Positions 9,771 through 18,304 of a stretch of 64,000 nucleotides of DNA are shown one piece after another. Origin of the DNA: an uncultured Paracoccaceae bacterium (GTDB lineage: Bacteria > Pseudomonadota > Alphaproteobacteria > Rhodobacterales > Rhodobacteraceae). How positions within the stretch are numbered: the stretch's first letter is position 1; every line of letters begins with the position of its first letter. The notes under the pieces were generated by a model. The model was not told the DNA's origin, searched no databases, and saw only the letters and a program-made list of their open reading frames with translations. The stretch is taken from contig CANNFQ010000001.1 of NCBI GenBank assembly GCA_947503925.1, positions 806,001 to 870,000 of the forward strand. Reading direction: 5' to 3'. Made by a program: the position numbers and the translations under genes.

Positions 9771-11570
9771 ATGGACCAGTTTACACTTAACCTGCTGTTT
9801 GTAGGCGCAAGTTTTGCGCTCTATATCGGCATCGCGGTCTGGGCTCGGGCCGGGTCGACCTCCGAATTCTATGCCGCTGGCCGGGGTGTACACCCTGTCA
9901 CCAACGGCATGGCCACGGCGGCGGACTGGATGTCTGCGGCCTCCTTCATCTCCATGGCGGGGCTGATCGCCTTTACCGGTTATGACAACTCATCCTTTCT
10001 GATGGGCTGGACCGGCGGCTATGTGCTTTTGGCGCTGCTGCTTGCCCCTTACCTTCGGAAATTCGGCAAATTTACAGTGTCCGAATTCATCGGTGACCGG
10101 TTCTATTCACCCACCGCGCGTATGGTCGCTGTGATCTGTCTTATCGTTGCGTCGACGACATATGTGATTGGTCAGATGACAGGGGTTGGCGTGGCCTTTG
10201 GTCGGTTCCTGGAAATTTCGAACACCGCCGGTCTGCTGATCGGGGCTTGTGTCGTGTTTGCCTATGCCGTGTTCGGCGGCATGAAAGGTGTGACCTATAC
10301 GCAGGTGGCGCAATATGTCGTGCTGATCATGGCCTATACAATCCCTGCCGTGTTCATCTCACTGCAACTGACCGGCACGCCGATCCCGGCACTGGGTCTG
10401 TTCAGCGAAACGACCGCAACAGGTGGCGAAGGCAGCGTGTATTTGCTGACCAAGCTTGACCAGATCGTCACCGATCTTGGTTTTGCCAGCTATACAGAGG
10501 CGCATAAGGACAACCTGAACATGGTGCTCTTTACGCTGTCGCTGATGATCGGGACCGCCGGTTTGCCCCATGTGATCATGCGTTTCTTCACAGTCCCCAA
10601 AGTGTCTGATGCACGCTGGTCGGCTGGCTGGGCACTGGTGTTCATCGCCCTGCTCTATCTGACTGCCCCTGCGGTTGGGGCCATGGCGCGGCTGAACATC
10701 ACCAACCTGATGTGGCCGAACGGTACGGGCGGTGACGCGGTTGCCGTGCAGACCATCGAAACGGCACCGGAATATGACTGGATGCTGACTTGGCAGAAAA
10801 CCGGTCTTCTCGATTGGGAAGACAAGAACGGCGATGGCCTGATCCAATACTACAATGACGGGTCCGATGCGATGGCCGAAAAGGCGGCGGCAAATGGTTG
10901 GGAAGGCAATGAGCTGACCAATTTCAACCGCGACATCCTTGTGCTGGCCAACCCAGAGATTGCCAATCTGCCCGGTTGGGTGATCGGTCTGGTGGCGGCA
11001 GGTGGCCTTGCGGCGGCGCTGTCAACGGCCGCGGGTCTGCTGCTGGCGATCTCTTCGGCGGTGTCACATGACTTGCTCAAGGGTCAGTTGACGCCCAACA
11101 TGTCCGAAAAGGCCGAACTGATGTCCGCCCGGATCGCCATGGCGGTCGCCATTGCAGTGGCCACATTCCTGGGGCTGAACCCGCCGGGCTTTGCAGCACA
11201 AACCGTGGCGCTGGCCTTCGGTCTGGCAGCGGCGTCGATCTTCCCTGCACTGATGATGGGTATCTTCTCAAAGCGCGTGAACAATGTCGGCGCTGTGGCG
11301 GGGATGCTGTCAGGGCTGATCTTCACGCTGGTCTATATCTTCCTGCACAAAGGCTGGCTGTTTATCGCGGGGACGAACTCTTTCCCTGACACGGTTGACG
11401 GCTCGCTCTTCGGGATCCAGTCCACCGCAATCGGTGCGATTGGGGCGATCATCAACTTCGGCGTGGCTTATGGCGTCTCGATGATGACCAGGGACACCCC
11501 GCAAGAGATCAAGGATCTGGTCGAAAGCGTCCGTATCCCTGCTGGTGCAGGTGGCGCAGTCGATCACTAA
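9771..11570 (+). CDS. Sodium:solute symporter, VC_2705 subfamily (probable acetate carrier)
   Basis: 599 residues, SSS family, 13 or more membrane segments in the inner membrane. SEFYAAGRGVHPVTNGMATAADWMSAASF near residue 31 is the family N-terminal signature. Between about residues 330 and 400 lies a soluble loop with D-K-N-G-D-G-L-I (D351 onward), a calcium-binding EF-hand/dockerin-like sequence. Neighbours (acs, adk, DUF4212) point to short-chain carboxylate uptake, most likely acetate. Not certainly ActP itself: the pairing with DUF4212 marks a separate subfamily from the YjcH-ActP pair. Confidence 0.88.
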   Translation: MDQFTLNLLFVGASFALYIGIAVWARAGSTSEFYAAGRGVHPVTNGMATAADWMSAASFISMAGLIAFTGYDNSSFLMGWTGGYVLLALLLAPYLRKFGKFTVSEFIGDRFYSPTARMVAVICLIVASTTYVIGQMTGVGVAFGRFLEISNTAGLLIGACVVFAYAVFGGMKGVTYTQVAQYVVLIMAYTIPAVFISLQLTGTPIPALGLFSETTATGGEGSVYLLTKLDQIVTDLGFASYTEAHKDNLNMVLFTLSLMIGTAGLPHVIMRFFTVPKVSDARWSAGWALVFIALLYLTAPAVGAMARLNITNLMWPNGTGGDAVAVQTIETAPEYDWMLTWQKTGLLDWEDKNGDGLIQYYNDGSDAMAEKAAANGWEGNELTNFNRDILVLANPEIANLPGWVIGLVAAGGLAAALSTAAGLLLAISSAVSHDLLKGQLTPNMSEKAELMSARIAMAVAIAVATFLGLNPPGFAAQTVALAFGLAAASIFPALMMGIFSKRVNNVGAVAGMLSGLIFTLVYIFLHKGWLFIAGTNSFPDTVDGSLFGIQSTAIGAIGAIINFGVAYGVSMMTRDTPQEIKDLVESVRIPAGAGGAVDH

Positions 11571-11577
11571 AACAATC

Positions 11578-11605
11578 GGGCCAGCAGCCATCCGGTTGCT
11601 GGCCC
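11578..11605 (+). terminator. Perfect 9-bp hairpin between symporter and DUF294 gene
   Basis: GGGCCAGCA (11578-11586) and TGCTGGCCC (11597-11605) form a perfect GC-rich stem with a ten-base loop, seven bases after the symporter stop and 20 before the next start. No T-tract follows, so it may be a processing or 3'-end stabilising structure that sets different expression of the two genes rather than a full terminator. Confidence 0.5.
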
Positions 11606-11624
11606 TCCCCGGTGGGAGACGCAG

Positions 11625-13448
11625 ATGACCGACAAGGCATTTTCATTCCTCAAGGGGCTGCACCCTTATGACGCCTTGCCCGACGCGGCGTTTGCCGCGT
11701 TGAGACAGGACGCAACCGTGCAGGATTACCCCGCAGGCGCGGCCATCTACGCCCTCGGCGAAACGCTTGACGGGCTTTACGTCATCGAACGCGGTCAAAT
11801 CGTCGTTCACGATGAAAACAACCATCAGATTTCTCAGTTACAGCGGGAAAACTCTTTCGGCGAACGCGGGCTGCTGCGGGACGGAAACGCCGCCACCTCC
11901 GCCCGGGCGCAAACAGATAGCCGACTGATCTGCATCCCAACCGCGCTTTTCCACAAACTGCGTGCCGACCATGAAGCTTATCGCAAATTCTTCGACAGAA
12001 CCCGCACCGAAGCCAACAACGTAAACAGCGCCTTTGACCTGACCCGCGTGCAGGTCGAAACACTGATGGTGGCCAATCCGGTCACCTGCACCCCCGGCAT
12101 GACAATCAAAAACGCGGCCCAGAAAATGCGCGACGCCCATATCTCGTGCCTCTGTGTCACCAACCGCAAGAAACTGACCGGCATCGTCACGATCCGGGAC
12201 CTCTCCGGCAAGGCGCTTGCACAGGGCCTGCCGCATGACACCCCCGTCAGCGCGGTCATGACGCCAGCCCCACGCACCCTGCCCCCATCCGCCATCGGAT
12301 CAGATGTGCTGCACATGATGATGGAACACCGGCTGGGGCACCTGCCCATTGTCGAGGGGGGCAAGCTCGTCGGCATCGTCACCCAAACCGATCTCACCCG
12401 GTTTCAGGCATCCAACACCGCCGGTTTCGTCGCCGATGCGGCACAGGCTGACAGCATCGACGCGCTGGCGACCGTGACCAAACGCATCCCCAACCTGCTG
12501 GTGCAATTGGTCGCAGCAGGCAACCGGCACGATGTGGTGACACGGATGATCACCGATATCGCCGACGTCGTCACAAGGCGGCTGCTGCATATGGCCGAGG
12601 AAAAATACGGGGCACCCCCCGCCCGTTACGCATGGCTGGCCTGCGGATCGCAGGGACGACAGGAACAAACCGGGGTGTCCGATCAGGACAATTGCCTGAT
12701 CCTAGAGGATGACATCAGCGAAAACGCCCTCGCCTATTTTGAACCTTTCGCCCAATTCGTCAGCGACGGGCTGAACGCCTGCGGGTATATCTATTGTCCG
12801 GGCGATATGATGGCGACAAACCCACGCTGGCGGCAGCCGATATCGGTTTGGCGCGAATACTTCCAACACTGGATTAAGAACCCAAATAAAGAGGCGCAGA
12901 TGCTCGCCTCTGTCATGTTCGACCTGCGGGTGATCGGCGGGGATGGCAGCCTGTTCGAGGGGCTTCAGGCCGAAACACGGGCAGCGGCATCCGACAATTC
13001 GATCTTCACTGCGCATATGGCCAGCAACGCGCTGACACATCAGACACCGCTGGGGCTGCTGCGCGGGCTGGCCACAATCCGATCTGGCGAAAACCGGAAC
13101 ACGGTCGATATGAAACATAGCGGGGTTGTCCCTGTGGTTGATCTGGGGCGGATGTACGCGTTGCAAGGCAGTCTGGACGCGGTGAATACCCGCGCCCGGC
13201 TGCAAGCGGCCGTGGCAGGCAAAGTGATCAGCCAATCAGGCGGGCGTGACCTGCTGGACGCCTATGATCTGGTGGCGCAAACGCGGCTGGAACATCAGGC
13301 GCGGCAGATCAAATCGGGCAAGGCACCGGATAATTTCCTGCCGCCCGCCACATTATCGGCCTTCGAACGCAGCCACCTGCGCGACGCGTTTGTGGTGATC
13401 AAAACGATGCAATCCGCACTGATGCAAGGGCGCGGTGTTTTGGGGTAG
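11625..13448 (+). CDS. cNMP-binding/CBS/DUF294 nucleotidyltransferase-like regulator
   Basis: 607 residues. Domains in order: cyclic-nucleotide-binding fold (about 18-125), two CBS repeats (about 150-265), a DUF294 nucleotidyltransferase-like domain (about 310-440) with GSQGRQEQ at 341-348 and SDQDN at 352-356, resembling the GlnD/DNA polymerase beta active site, and a DUF294 C-terminal helical region. Cytoplasmic. Such proteins are commonly encoded beside this type of symporter; a role in sensing adenylates and modifying or regulating the carrier or acs is an inference. A GGGAG ribosome site lies just after the hairpin at 11578. Confidence 0.88.
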   Translation: MTDKAFSFLKGLHPYDALPDAAFAALRQDATVQDYPAGAAIYALGETLDGLYVIERGQIVVHDENNHQISQLQRENSFGERGLLRDGNAATSARAQTDSRLICIPTALFHKLRADHEAYRKFFDRTRTEANNVNSAFDLTRVQVETLMVANPVTCTPGMTIKNAAQKMRDAHISCLCVTNRKKLTGIVTIRDLSGKALAQGLPHDTPVSAVMTPAPRTLPPSAIGSDVLHMMMEHRLGHLPIVEGGKLVGIVTQTDLTRFQASNTAGFVADAAQADSIDALATVTKRIPNLLVQLVAAGNRHDVVTRMITDIADVVTRRLLHMAEEKYGAPPARYAWLACGSQGRQEQTGVSDQDNCLILEDDISENALAYFEPFAQFVSDGLNACGYIYCPGDMMATNPRWRQPISVWREYFQHWIKNPNKEAQMLASVMFDLRVIGGDGSLFEGLQAETRAAASDNSIFTAHMASNALTHQTPLGLLRGLATIRSGENRNTVDMKHSGVVPVVDLGRMYALQGSLDAVNTRARLQAAVAGKVISQSGGRDLLDAYDLVAQTRLEHQARQIKSGKAPDNFLPPATLSAFERSHLRDAFVVIKTMQSALMQGRGVLG

Positions 13449-13473
13449 GATGAGGTAAAGGGGAGGAGGCCCG

Positions 13474-13995
13474 ATGTTTTTTGAACTGATCGGCACAATT
13501 GCCGCAGGCGCAGCCGCCGCATTGCTGGTCTGGGCGCTCAACCGGACGCTTAAGGGACGGTTGCCAAAATGGCTGATCCCGGTGGCGGCGGGTGCCGCCA
13601 TGATCGCCGCCACTGTCTCCAGCGAATATAGCTGGTATGACCGCAGCGTCGCCACGATGCCGCAGGGCATGGTCGTGGCACAAACCGTCGAAGAAATAGC
13701 CTTTTACCGGCCATGGACCTATGCATGGCCTTTCACCTCACGCTATGTGGCGGTTGACCGGCAAAGCACGCGGACCCACCCGGACCAACCAGACCAGCGG
13801 ATTGTCGATCTGGTGTTCTACGGGCGCTGGACGCGGACAGCCAAGGTGCCGATGCTGTTTGATTGCGCGGAAAACAGGCGCGCCGATGTGGTTGACGGGA
13901 TCAGCTTCGGTGATAACGGGGCGGTGATGGACGCGCAATGGTTCCCCCTGGACGCGGACGATCCGGTGCTCAGGACCGCGTGCGAGGTGACCTGA
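13474..13995 (+). CDS. Small membrane protein of unknown function
   Basis: 173 residues with two N-terminal membrane helices (about 4-24 and 33-50) and a mixed alpha/beta soluble part with WTYAWPFTSRYVAVDR near residue 77. It is preceded by AGGGGAGGAGG (ribosome site at about 13458-13468) and is separated by one base from the exonuclease gene. No family was recognised. Its fixed position between the DUF294 protein and the exonuclease suggests participation in the same signalling or transport module. Confidence 0.72.
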   Translation: MFFELIGTIAAGAAAALLVWALNRTLKGRLPKWLIPVAAGAAMIAATVSSEYSWYDRSVATMPQGMVVAQTVEEIAFYRPWTYAWPFTSRYVAVDRQSTRTHPDQPDQRIVDLVFYGRWTRTAKVPMLFDCAENRRADVVDGISFGDNGAVMDAQWFPLDADDPVLRTACEVT

Positions 13996-13996
13996 C

Positions 13997-15394
13997 ATGG
14001 CGCAACTCAGCCTGCGTCTGCGCGTCTTTCTCTTTTTCGGCCTGATCGGCATCGGGGGTATCTGCATCGTCCTCGCGGCACTTGGGTTGGGCTATCGGCA
14101 GCTCGGCAATCCGGACGCCTTGTCATCCTTCATGACAGCAGGGATCGTGGCAGGGTTTGGCATCCTTGGGCTTGCGACCTTCGTCTGGCGACTTTTCGAC
14201 GAAAACATCAGCAAACCGATCGAGGCTTTGGCCGCCCAGTTCCGTTTGCGAGCCAATGCCGGGATAGATGCCACCATTGACGAAAAGACTGCAAAATATC
14301 TTGGTGATCTGGCGCCGGCGGCGCATGCGATCAATGAAAAACTCGGCGATGCTTCCCGCACCACTGCCGAAACCGTCGCCCAAAGAACCGCGCGACTGGA
14401 ACAGCAACGCGCGCAAATCCTGCGCATCCTCTCTGACATCCCTGTCGCCGTGATCGTGGCGTCATCCGATCATCAGATCGTCCTTTATGACGGGCAAGCC
14501 GCCGACCTGATGGAGCAAGAGGCCCCTGCCCGATTGAACGGATCGGTCTGTGATTATCTTGATAAGCAGGCGCTCTGCACCGCACTCAAAAACATGCGGG
14601 ACACGGGTACCAAACGCCGGGCGATCACGATCAAGGGCAAATCAGGGGCCAGCTATACCGGCCATATCCGTATCTTTGACGATACAGAGGCCTACACGCT
14701 GATGCTGGAACCGCTGGACCCGGATGCCGCACGCCCGCTGGTCTATGATTTCGATCTGCTGGAAAAGAACCAGCATGGCGATATCAATGAAACGCCGCTG
14801 CGTGATCTGACCTTCGTTGTCTTTGACAGCGAAACTACAGGGCTGGATCCAGCCAAGGATGATGTCGTGCAGCTTGGGGCCGTGCGCATCGTCAATGGAC
14901 GGATCATCAGGGCAGAGGTTTTTGAAAGGCTCGTCAATCCCGGCAGGCCGATTCCAGCGCAATCCAGCAAGGTACATGGGATCACCGACGCCATGGTCGC
15001 CGATGCGCCGGGTTTCGCTCAGGCGCGCGCTGCCTTTCAGGCCTATGTCGCCGACGCCGTGCTGATCGCGCATAATGCGCCTTTCGATATGGGCTTCCTG
15101 AACCGGACAACCGGGCCAGACATGCACCGATTTGATAACCCGGTGATGGATACGGTGCATCTTTCGGCGGTCATCTTTGGCGGCTCAGCGGTACATACGC
15201 TGGACGCGCTTTGTGACAGGTTGCAGGTGCATATCCCCGATCAGCTGCGGCACACGGCCAGCGGCGACGCCTTGGCAACGGCCGAGGCTTTCGTCGCCAT
15301 GCTCCCCATCCTCGAAGCCCGCGGGTTGCACACATTTGGCGCGGTCCGCGCAGCGGCATTACAGCATCGGCGCCTCCTGGAAGTCCACGCATGA
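13997..15394 (+). CDS. Membrane-anchored PAS-like / DEDDh 3'-5' exonuclease
   Basis: 465 residues. Two membrane helices (about 9-30 and 45-65), a HAMP-like stretch and a helical linker (about 66-142), a PAS-like domain (about 143-245), then a DnaQ/PolC-type exonuclease. All exonuclease motifs are intact: DSET (D277, E279), HNAPFD (H359, D364) and H419/D424 of the ExoIII motif, so it is predicted to be catalytically active. The architecture is that of a sensor histidine kinase with the kinase replaced by a nuclease. It ends the acetate locus. Its substrate (DNA, RNA or a small nucleotide) is unknown. Confidence 0.85.
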   Translation: MAQLSLRLRVFLFFGLIGIGGICIVLAALGLGYRQLGNPDALSSFMTAGIVAGFGILGLATFVWRLFDENISKPIEALAAQFRLRANAGIDATIDEKTAKYLGDLAPAAHAINEKLGDASRTTAETVAQRTARLEQQRAQILRILSDIPVAVIVASSDHQIVLYDGQAADLMEQEAPARLNGSVCDYLDKQALCTALKNMRDTGTKRRAITIKGKSGASYTGHIRIFDDTEAYTLMLEPLDPDAARPLVYDFDLLEKNQHGDINETPLRDLTFVVFDSETTGLDPAKDDVVQLGAVRIVNGRIIRAEVFERLVNPGRPIPAQSSKVHGITDAMVADAPGFAQARAAFQAYVADAVLIAHNAPFDMGFLNRTTGPDMHRFDNPVMDTVHLSAVIFGGSAVHTLDALCDRLQVHIPDQLRHTASGDALATAEAFVAMLPILEARGLHTFGAVRAAALQHRRLLEVHA

Positions 15395-15588
15395 TGTGGC
15401 GGCCCAACTCAGTGATATTTTCGGGACGGGACGACATGACACGCCTTGCGACATGTCGCGCTTGCCCCAGTTGCGCCCGCGTCTCCCGACATGACAAGCC
15501 GTTGGTCTCGTTGATCTGATCAGTGTCGAGGTCAAACCAATATTCAAATGGGATTGTAGACATTAGTCTTAATAGTTTGAACGACCGC

Positions 15589-15680
15589 AACGCGGGACTT
15601 TGCCGTCATTCGTTTTCCCGCCTTCGCTGACGCAGCAATACCTCGCAGGTGCGGCACTTTTGTAGCTGCGTTGCGGTCGA
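15589..15680 (+). repeat. Diverged dispersed intergenic repeat, copy C (partial)
   Basis: Aligns by eye with 19821-19912: both start CGCGGGAC, share the phrases CGCCT, GCTGACGCAGCA versus GCTAGCGCAGCA, GGTGCGGCA versus CGTGCGGCA, and end near CTTGCAGG or GTTGCGG. Similarity is roughly 65-75 percent with small gaps. Non-coding relic or regulatory element family; no terminal repeats or transposase seen. Confidence 0.45.
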
Positions 15681-15760
15681 TGTCGCCAGACCGGCGATTG
15701 AAACTCGTCACGAAGCGCGAAATTCAAACCGTCTTTTCGCTGAAGCAGCATTCTCTAACT

Positions 15761-15788
15761 GGTGCAGCGATAATTTTCTGGCGGTGCA
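15761..15788. promoter_or_regulatory. Paired GGTGCA hexamers spaced 22 bp (candidate response-regulator site)
   Basis: GGTGCA occurs at 15761-15766 and 15783-15788, exactly two 11-bp turns apart. It is the reverse complement of TGCACC, which is repeated three times upstream of 18402. The site is about 260 bases upstream of the response-regulator start, so autoregulation by that protein is possible. The middle hexamer position does not match. Confidence 0.35.
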
Positions 15789-16044
15789 ACGTATTTTCTC
15801 AGCCCAGCCATTCGGAGAGGCCAGAGTTGAGCAATTCCAAACTACTCATTCACCACACAGAGGATCAACGAGTGACGAGTGAGTCGAGGCACAAAGTGTG
15901 CTTTCGCTGCGGCGGCACCGTCGTCGACTTCAGAGAAGTCGTTCGACAAAAGTTCCACGAGACGGATTTGAACGAGAGAAGGATGTACCCAAACAAACTG
16001 CGTGAACTCTGGACGATCCAGCTCCCGTAGATCATAAATTAGCT

Positions 16045-16746
16045 ATGAGTAGAGAAAATATCCTGATCGTTGATGATGATCCTAGTATCCGGGATATGCT
16101 GCGCGTCGCGCTGGAAGAGGCCGATTACTCGGTCGCCGAAGCCGGTCACGGTAGGATGGCGCTTGAATCGCTACATCAGCGTTCCGACATCGACCTGGTG
16201 TTGCTGGATGTTGGTATGCCGCACATGGGCGGTTTCGAATGCTGCCGTGAGATACGCAAGTTCAGCCAGGTGCCTGTCCTGTTCTTGACGGCGCAGGATA
16301 ATGAGGTGGACCGCGTTGTGGGATTTGAGGTTGGCGCGGATGACTACGTGGCCAAACCGTTTTCACCACGAGAGCTGCTGCTAAGGATACGGGCCATTTT
16401 GCAAAGAGTGCGACGAGACAGTATTGCCAGTCAACAACATGGCGATTTGTTACTTGACGAGGCGCGGCACGCGTGCAGTCTCGGTGGGCGGGACTTCGAG
16501 GTGACTCCGACCCAGTTTGCGGTGCTTGCGACCTTCCTTTCGCGACCCGGTCTGGTGCTCAGTCGCAATGATTTGATCGACGGGGCCTATGGCGGCAATG
16601 CGGCCCTTTCTGGTCGCACGGTCGATAGTCATATCCGCAACATCCGGGCCAAAGCCGCAGAGCGGGGGTATTACAATGTCATCGAATCCGTGCGGGGCGT
16701 CGGTCTCAGGCTTGGCACCTGCACTCCTTCGCAAAAAGACACTTGA
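16045..16746 (+). CDS. OmpR/PhoB-family response regulator
   Basis: 233 residues. The receiver domain (1-120) has the acidic pocket DDD at 10-12, the phosphoacceptor D55 in LLLDVGMP, and K105-type Lys in VAKPFSPREL. The C-terminal winged helix (about 135-228) is of the OmpR class, with SGRTVDSHIRNIRAKA as the recognition helix. The receiver reads closest to CreB-like proteins. The sensor kinase gene starts within its stop (TTGA), and a secreted glycosidase-like gene with a striking triple direct repeat follows, a likely target promoter. Confidence 0.92.
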   Translation: MSRENILIVDDDPSIRDMLRVALEEADYSVAEAGHGRMALESLHQRSDIDLVLLDVGMPHMGGFECCREIRKFSQVPVLFLTAQDNEVDRVVGFEVGADDYVAKPFSPRELLLRIRAILQRVRRDSIASQQHGDLLLDEARHACSLGGRDFEVTPTQFAVLATFLSRPGLVLSRNDLIDGAYGGNAALSGRTVDSHIRNIRAKAAERGYYNVIESVRGVGLRLGTCTPSQKDT

Positions 16747-18302
16747 GCCCGACCAACAGCAAATGGCGACCGTCTATTGGCATGGTCGTGGTCGGGGTCT
16801 GCTTCCTGCTGATCGTGTTACCTATTTGCCTGATGGTCATGTTCCAAATCGGGACAAATCGCTTCTTGCGCGAAACCGAGCGCAGCCTTTTGCATCAGGC
16901 GGCGATTTATTCTGCGGCCTATGCCGAGGCATTTGAGACCGCGACCACTGCAAGCGGTGGGGGGGCAATTTCCGGCTATTATCTACCACCTAATAAACGG
17001 GTCTTCTGGATGGCTGAAAGCCGGACGTTTGCGCCGCTATTGAATCTGCGTCGGGACGGGTTGGAAGATCCCGCACCTTTGGCCGAGACCAGCGGTGTCA
17101 CATCCGCGCCCCGTTATCAGGCCATTGCTCCGACACTGGCCGAACTGGCACGACGGTCGAAACCGGTCACACTATCGAGTGTTCGGTTTCTAGATCATGA
17201 GGGTCATGATTTCCTAAGTGATGGCGCGTTGAACTATGCATCACACGCCGAGGTCGAAAAAGCGCTTGAGGCTGAGGTTGGCACAGCCATCCGTAGAAAA
17301 AGCGAGGTGGCAGAAGGTTTTTCCCTCAACCGGTTCGGGCGCGGCACTGGGTATCGTATCTATCTGGCCTATCCGGTAATCACCGAAAACCGTGTAATCG
17401 GGGTGATCCTGCTGTCTCGTACGCCGCCGGATCTTTTCAGCTACCTGAAAGAGGAACGCGCAGCTCTACTACAGTATTTTGTGGTTTTGGTCATCGCGGC
17501 CTTGTTGCTGGGCAGCATCCTTGTGCGGATAATCGTCGGGCCGTTGCGGGCGCTCAGGGACCATTCCCGTATGGTGGCATCAGGCAATGACACCAAAATC
17601 TCGCCCTCAGACCGGTTTGGTCTGCACGAGATGGCCGAGCTTGGCGGTTCTATAAGGCTGATGTCCAAGAAATTGGCCAGCCGCTCCAAAGAGATCAGCA
17701 GTTACTCCGATCATGTCACCCACGAGTTGAAGTCACCGGTCACGTCAATTACCGGCGCAGCTGAGTTATTGTCCAGTGCCGGCCTGTCGAACCACGCACG
17801 TCAAAAAATGATTGAAACCATTTCGACCCAAGCTGCGCGGATGGATAGCCTGCTAAAGGCTCTGCGTGAGATGACGCGTGCCCGCCACTATACGCCAGGT
17901 GAACCGGCGCGCTTGCGTGACATGATGCCGGACTGGCCTGCACTGCGCCTGCGTGTGAATGAACCAGACGCCGTGCTACCTTTGTCAGCGCAACACGGGA
18001 CGGTGGTGCTACACCAACTGTTGCAAAACGCAAAGCACCATGGCGCGACCGAGGTTGTCTTGACCTGGGATGGTCAGGTATTGCGCATTGCTGACAATGG
18101 CGCCGGGTTCCCCGATGGCGATCTGTCGCGCCTTGTTGATCCGTTCTATACGACACGGCGCGAAACCGGTGGTACTGGCATGGGGTTGGCAATCAGCGCC
18201 ACCATTCTTGCCCTCTATGACGCGGAATTGAAGCCCGTGCAGTCCGACGCCGGCGCTATCTTCGATATTCGTCTTCCGGGAAATGATTCAAACCCAACCT
18301 GA
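16743..18302 (+). CDS. Sensor histidine kinase
   Basis: 519 residues, starting at a TTG that overlaps the regulator's stop by four bases (alternative ATG 13 codons later). Membrane helices at about 13-35 and 243-265 enclose a periplasmic sensor of about 205 residues; then HAMP, HisKA with the phosphorylated His H327 in THELKSP, and a HATPase domain with N box LLQNAKHHG, G1 DNGAGFP and G2 GTGMGLA. The periplasmic part is alpha/beta and resembles CreC/ChvG-type sensors only loosely; the ligand is unknown. The secreted glycosidase-like neighbour hints at a saccharide or envelope signal (inference). Confidence 0.92.
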   Translation: MSPTNSKWRPSIGMVVVGVCFLLIVLPICLMVMFQIGTNRFLRETERSLLHQAAIYSAAYAEAFETATTASGGGAISGYYLPPNKRVFWMAESRTFAPLLNLRRDGLEDPAPLAETSGVTSAPRYQAIAPTLAELARRSKPVTLSSVRFLDHEGHDFLSDGALNYASHAEVEKALEAEVGTAIRRKSEVAEGFSLNRFGRGTGYRIYLAYPVITENRVIGVILLSRTPPDLFSYLKEERAALLQYFVVLVIAALLLGSILVRIIVGPLRALRDHSRMVASGNDTKISPSDRFGLHEMAELGGSIRLMSKKLASRSKEISSYSDHVTHELKSPVTSITGAAELLSSAGLSNHARQKMIETISTQAARMDSLLKALREMTRARHYTPGEPARLRDMMPDWPALRLRVNEPDAVLPLSAQHGTVVLHQLLQNAKHHGATEVVLTWDGQVLRIADNGAGFPDGDLSRLVDPFYTTRRETGGTGMGLAISATILALYDAELKPVQSDAGAIFDIRLPGNDSNPT

Positions 18303-18304
18303 TC

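Larger units (their letters stand above)
15395..16044. other. Intergenic region before the two-component system
   Basis: 650 bases without a convincing gene. It holds a fragment of a dispersed repeat (15589-15680) and two GGTGCA hexamers 22 bp apart (15761-15788). A 119-codon frame at 15671-16030 shows no recognisable domain and covers the repeat, so it is not called. The region marks the change from the core acetate locus to the accessory block. Confidence 0.45.

Noticed and set aside
9486..11570. YjcH-ActP acetate permease pair
   Set aside because: The small partner is of the DUF4212 type and the symporter has the VC_2705-type N-terminal signature, a related but separate subfamily.
15671..16030. 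119-codon frame upstream of the response regulator
   Set aside because: Overlaps the dispersed repeat and the GGTGCA pair; no recognisable domain and poor start.
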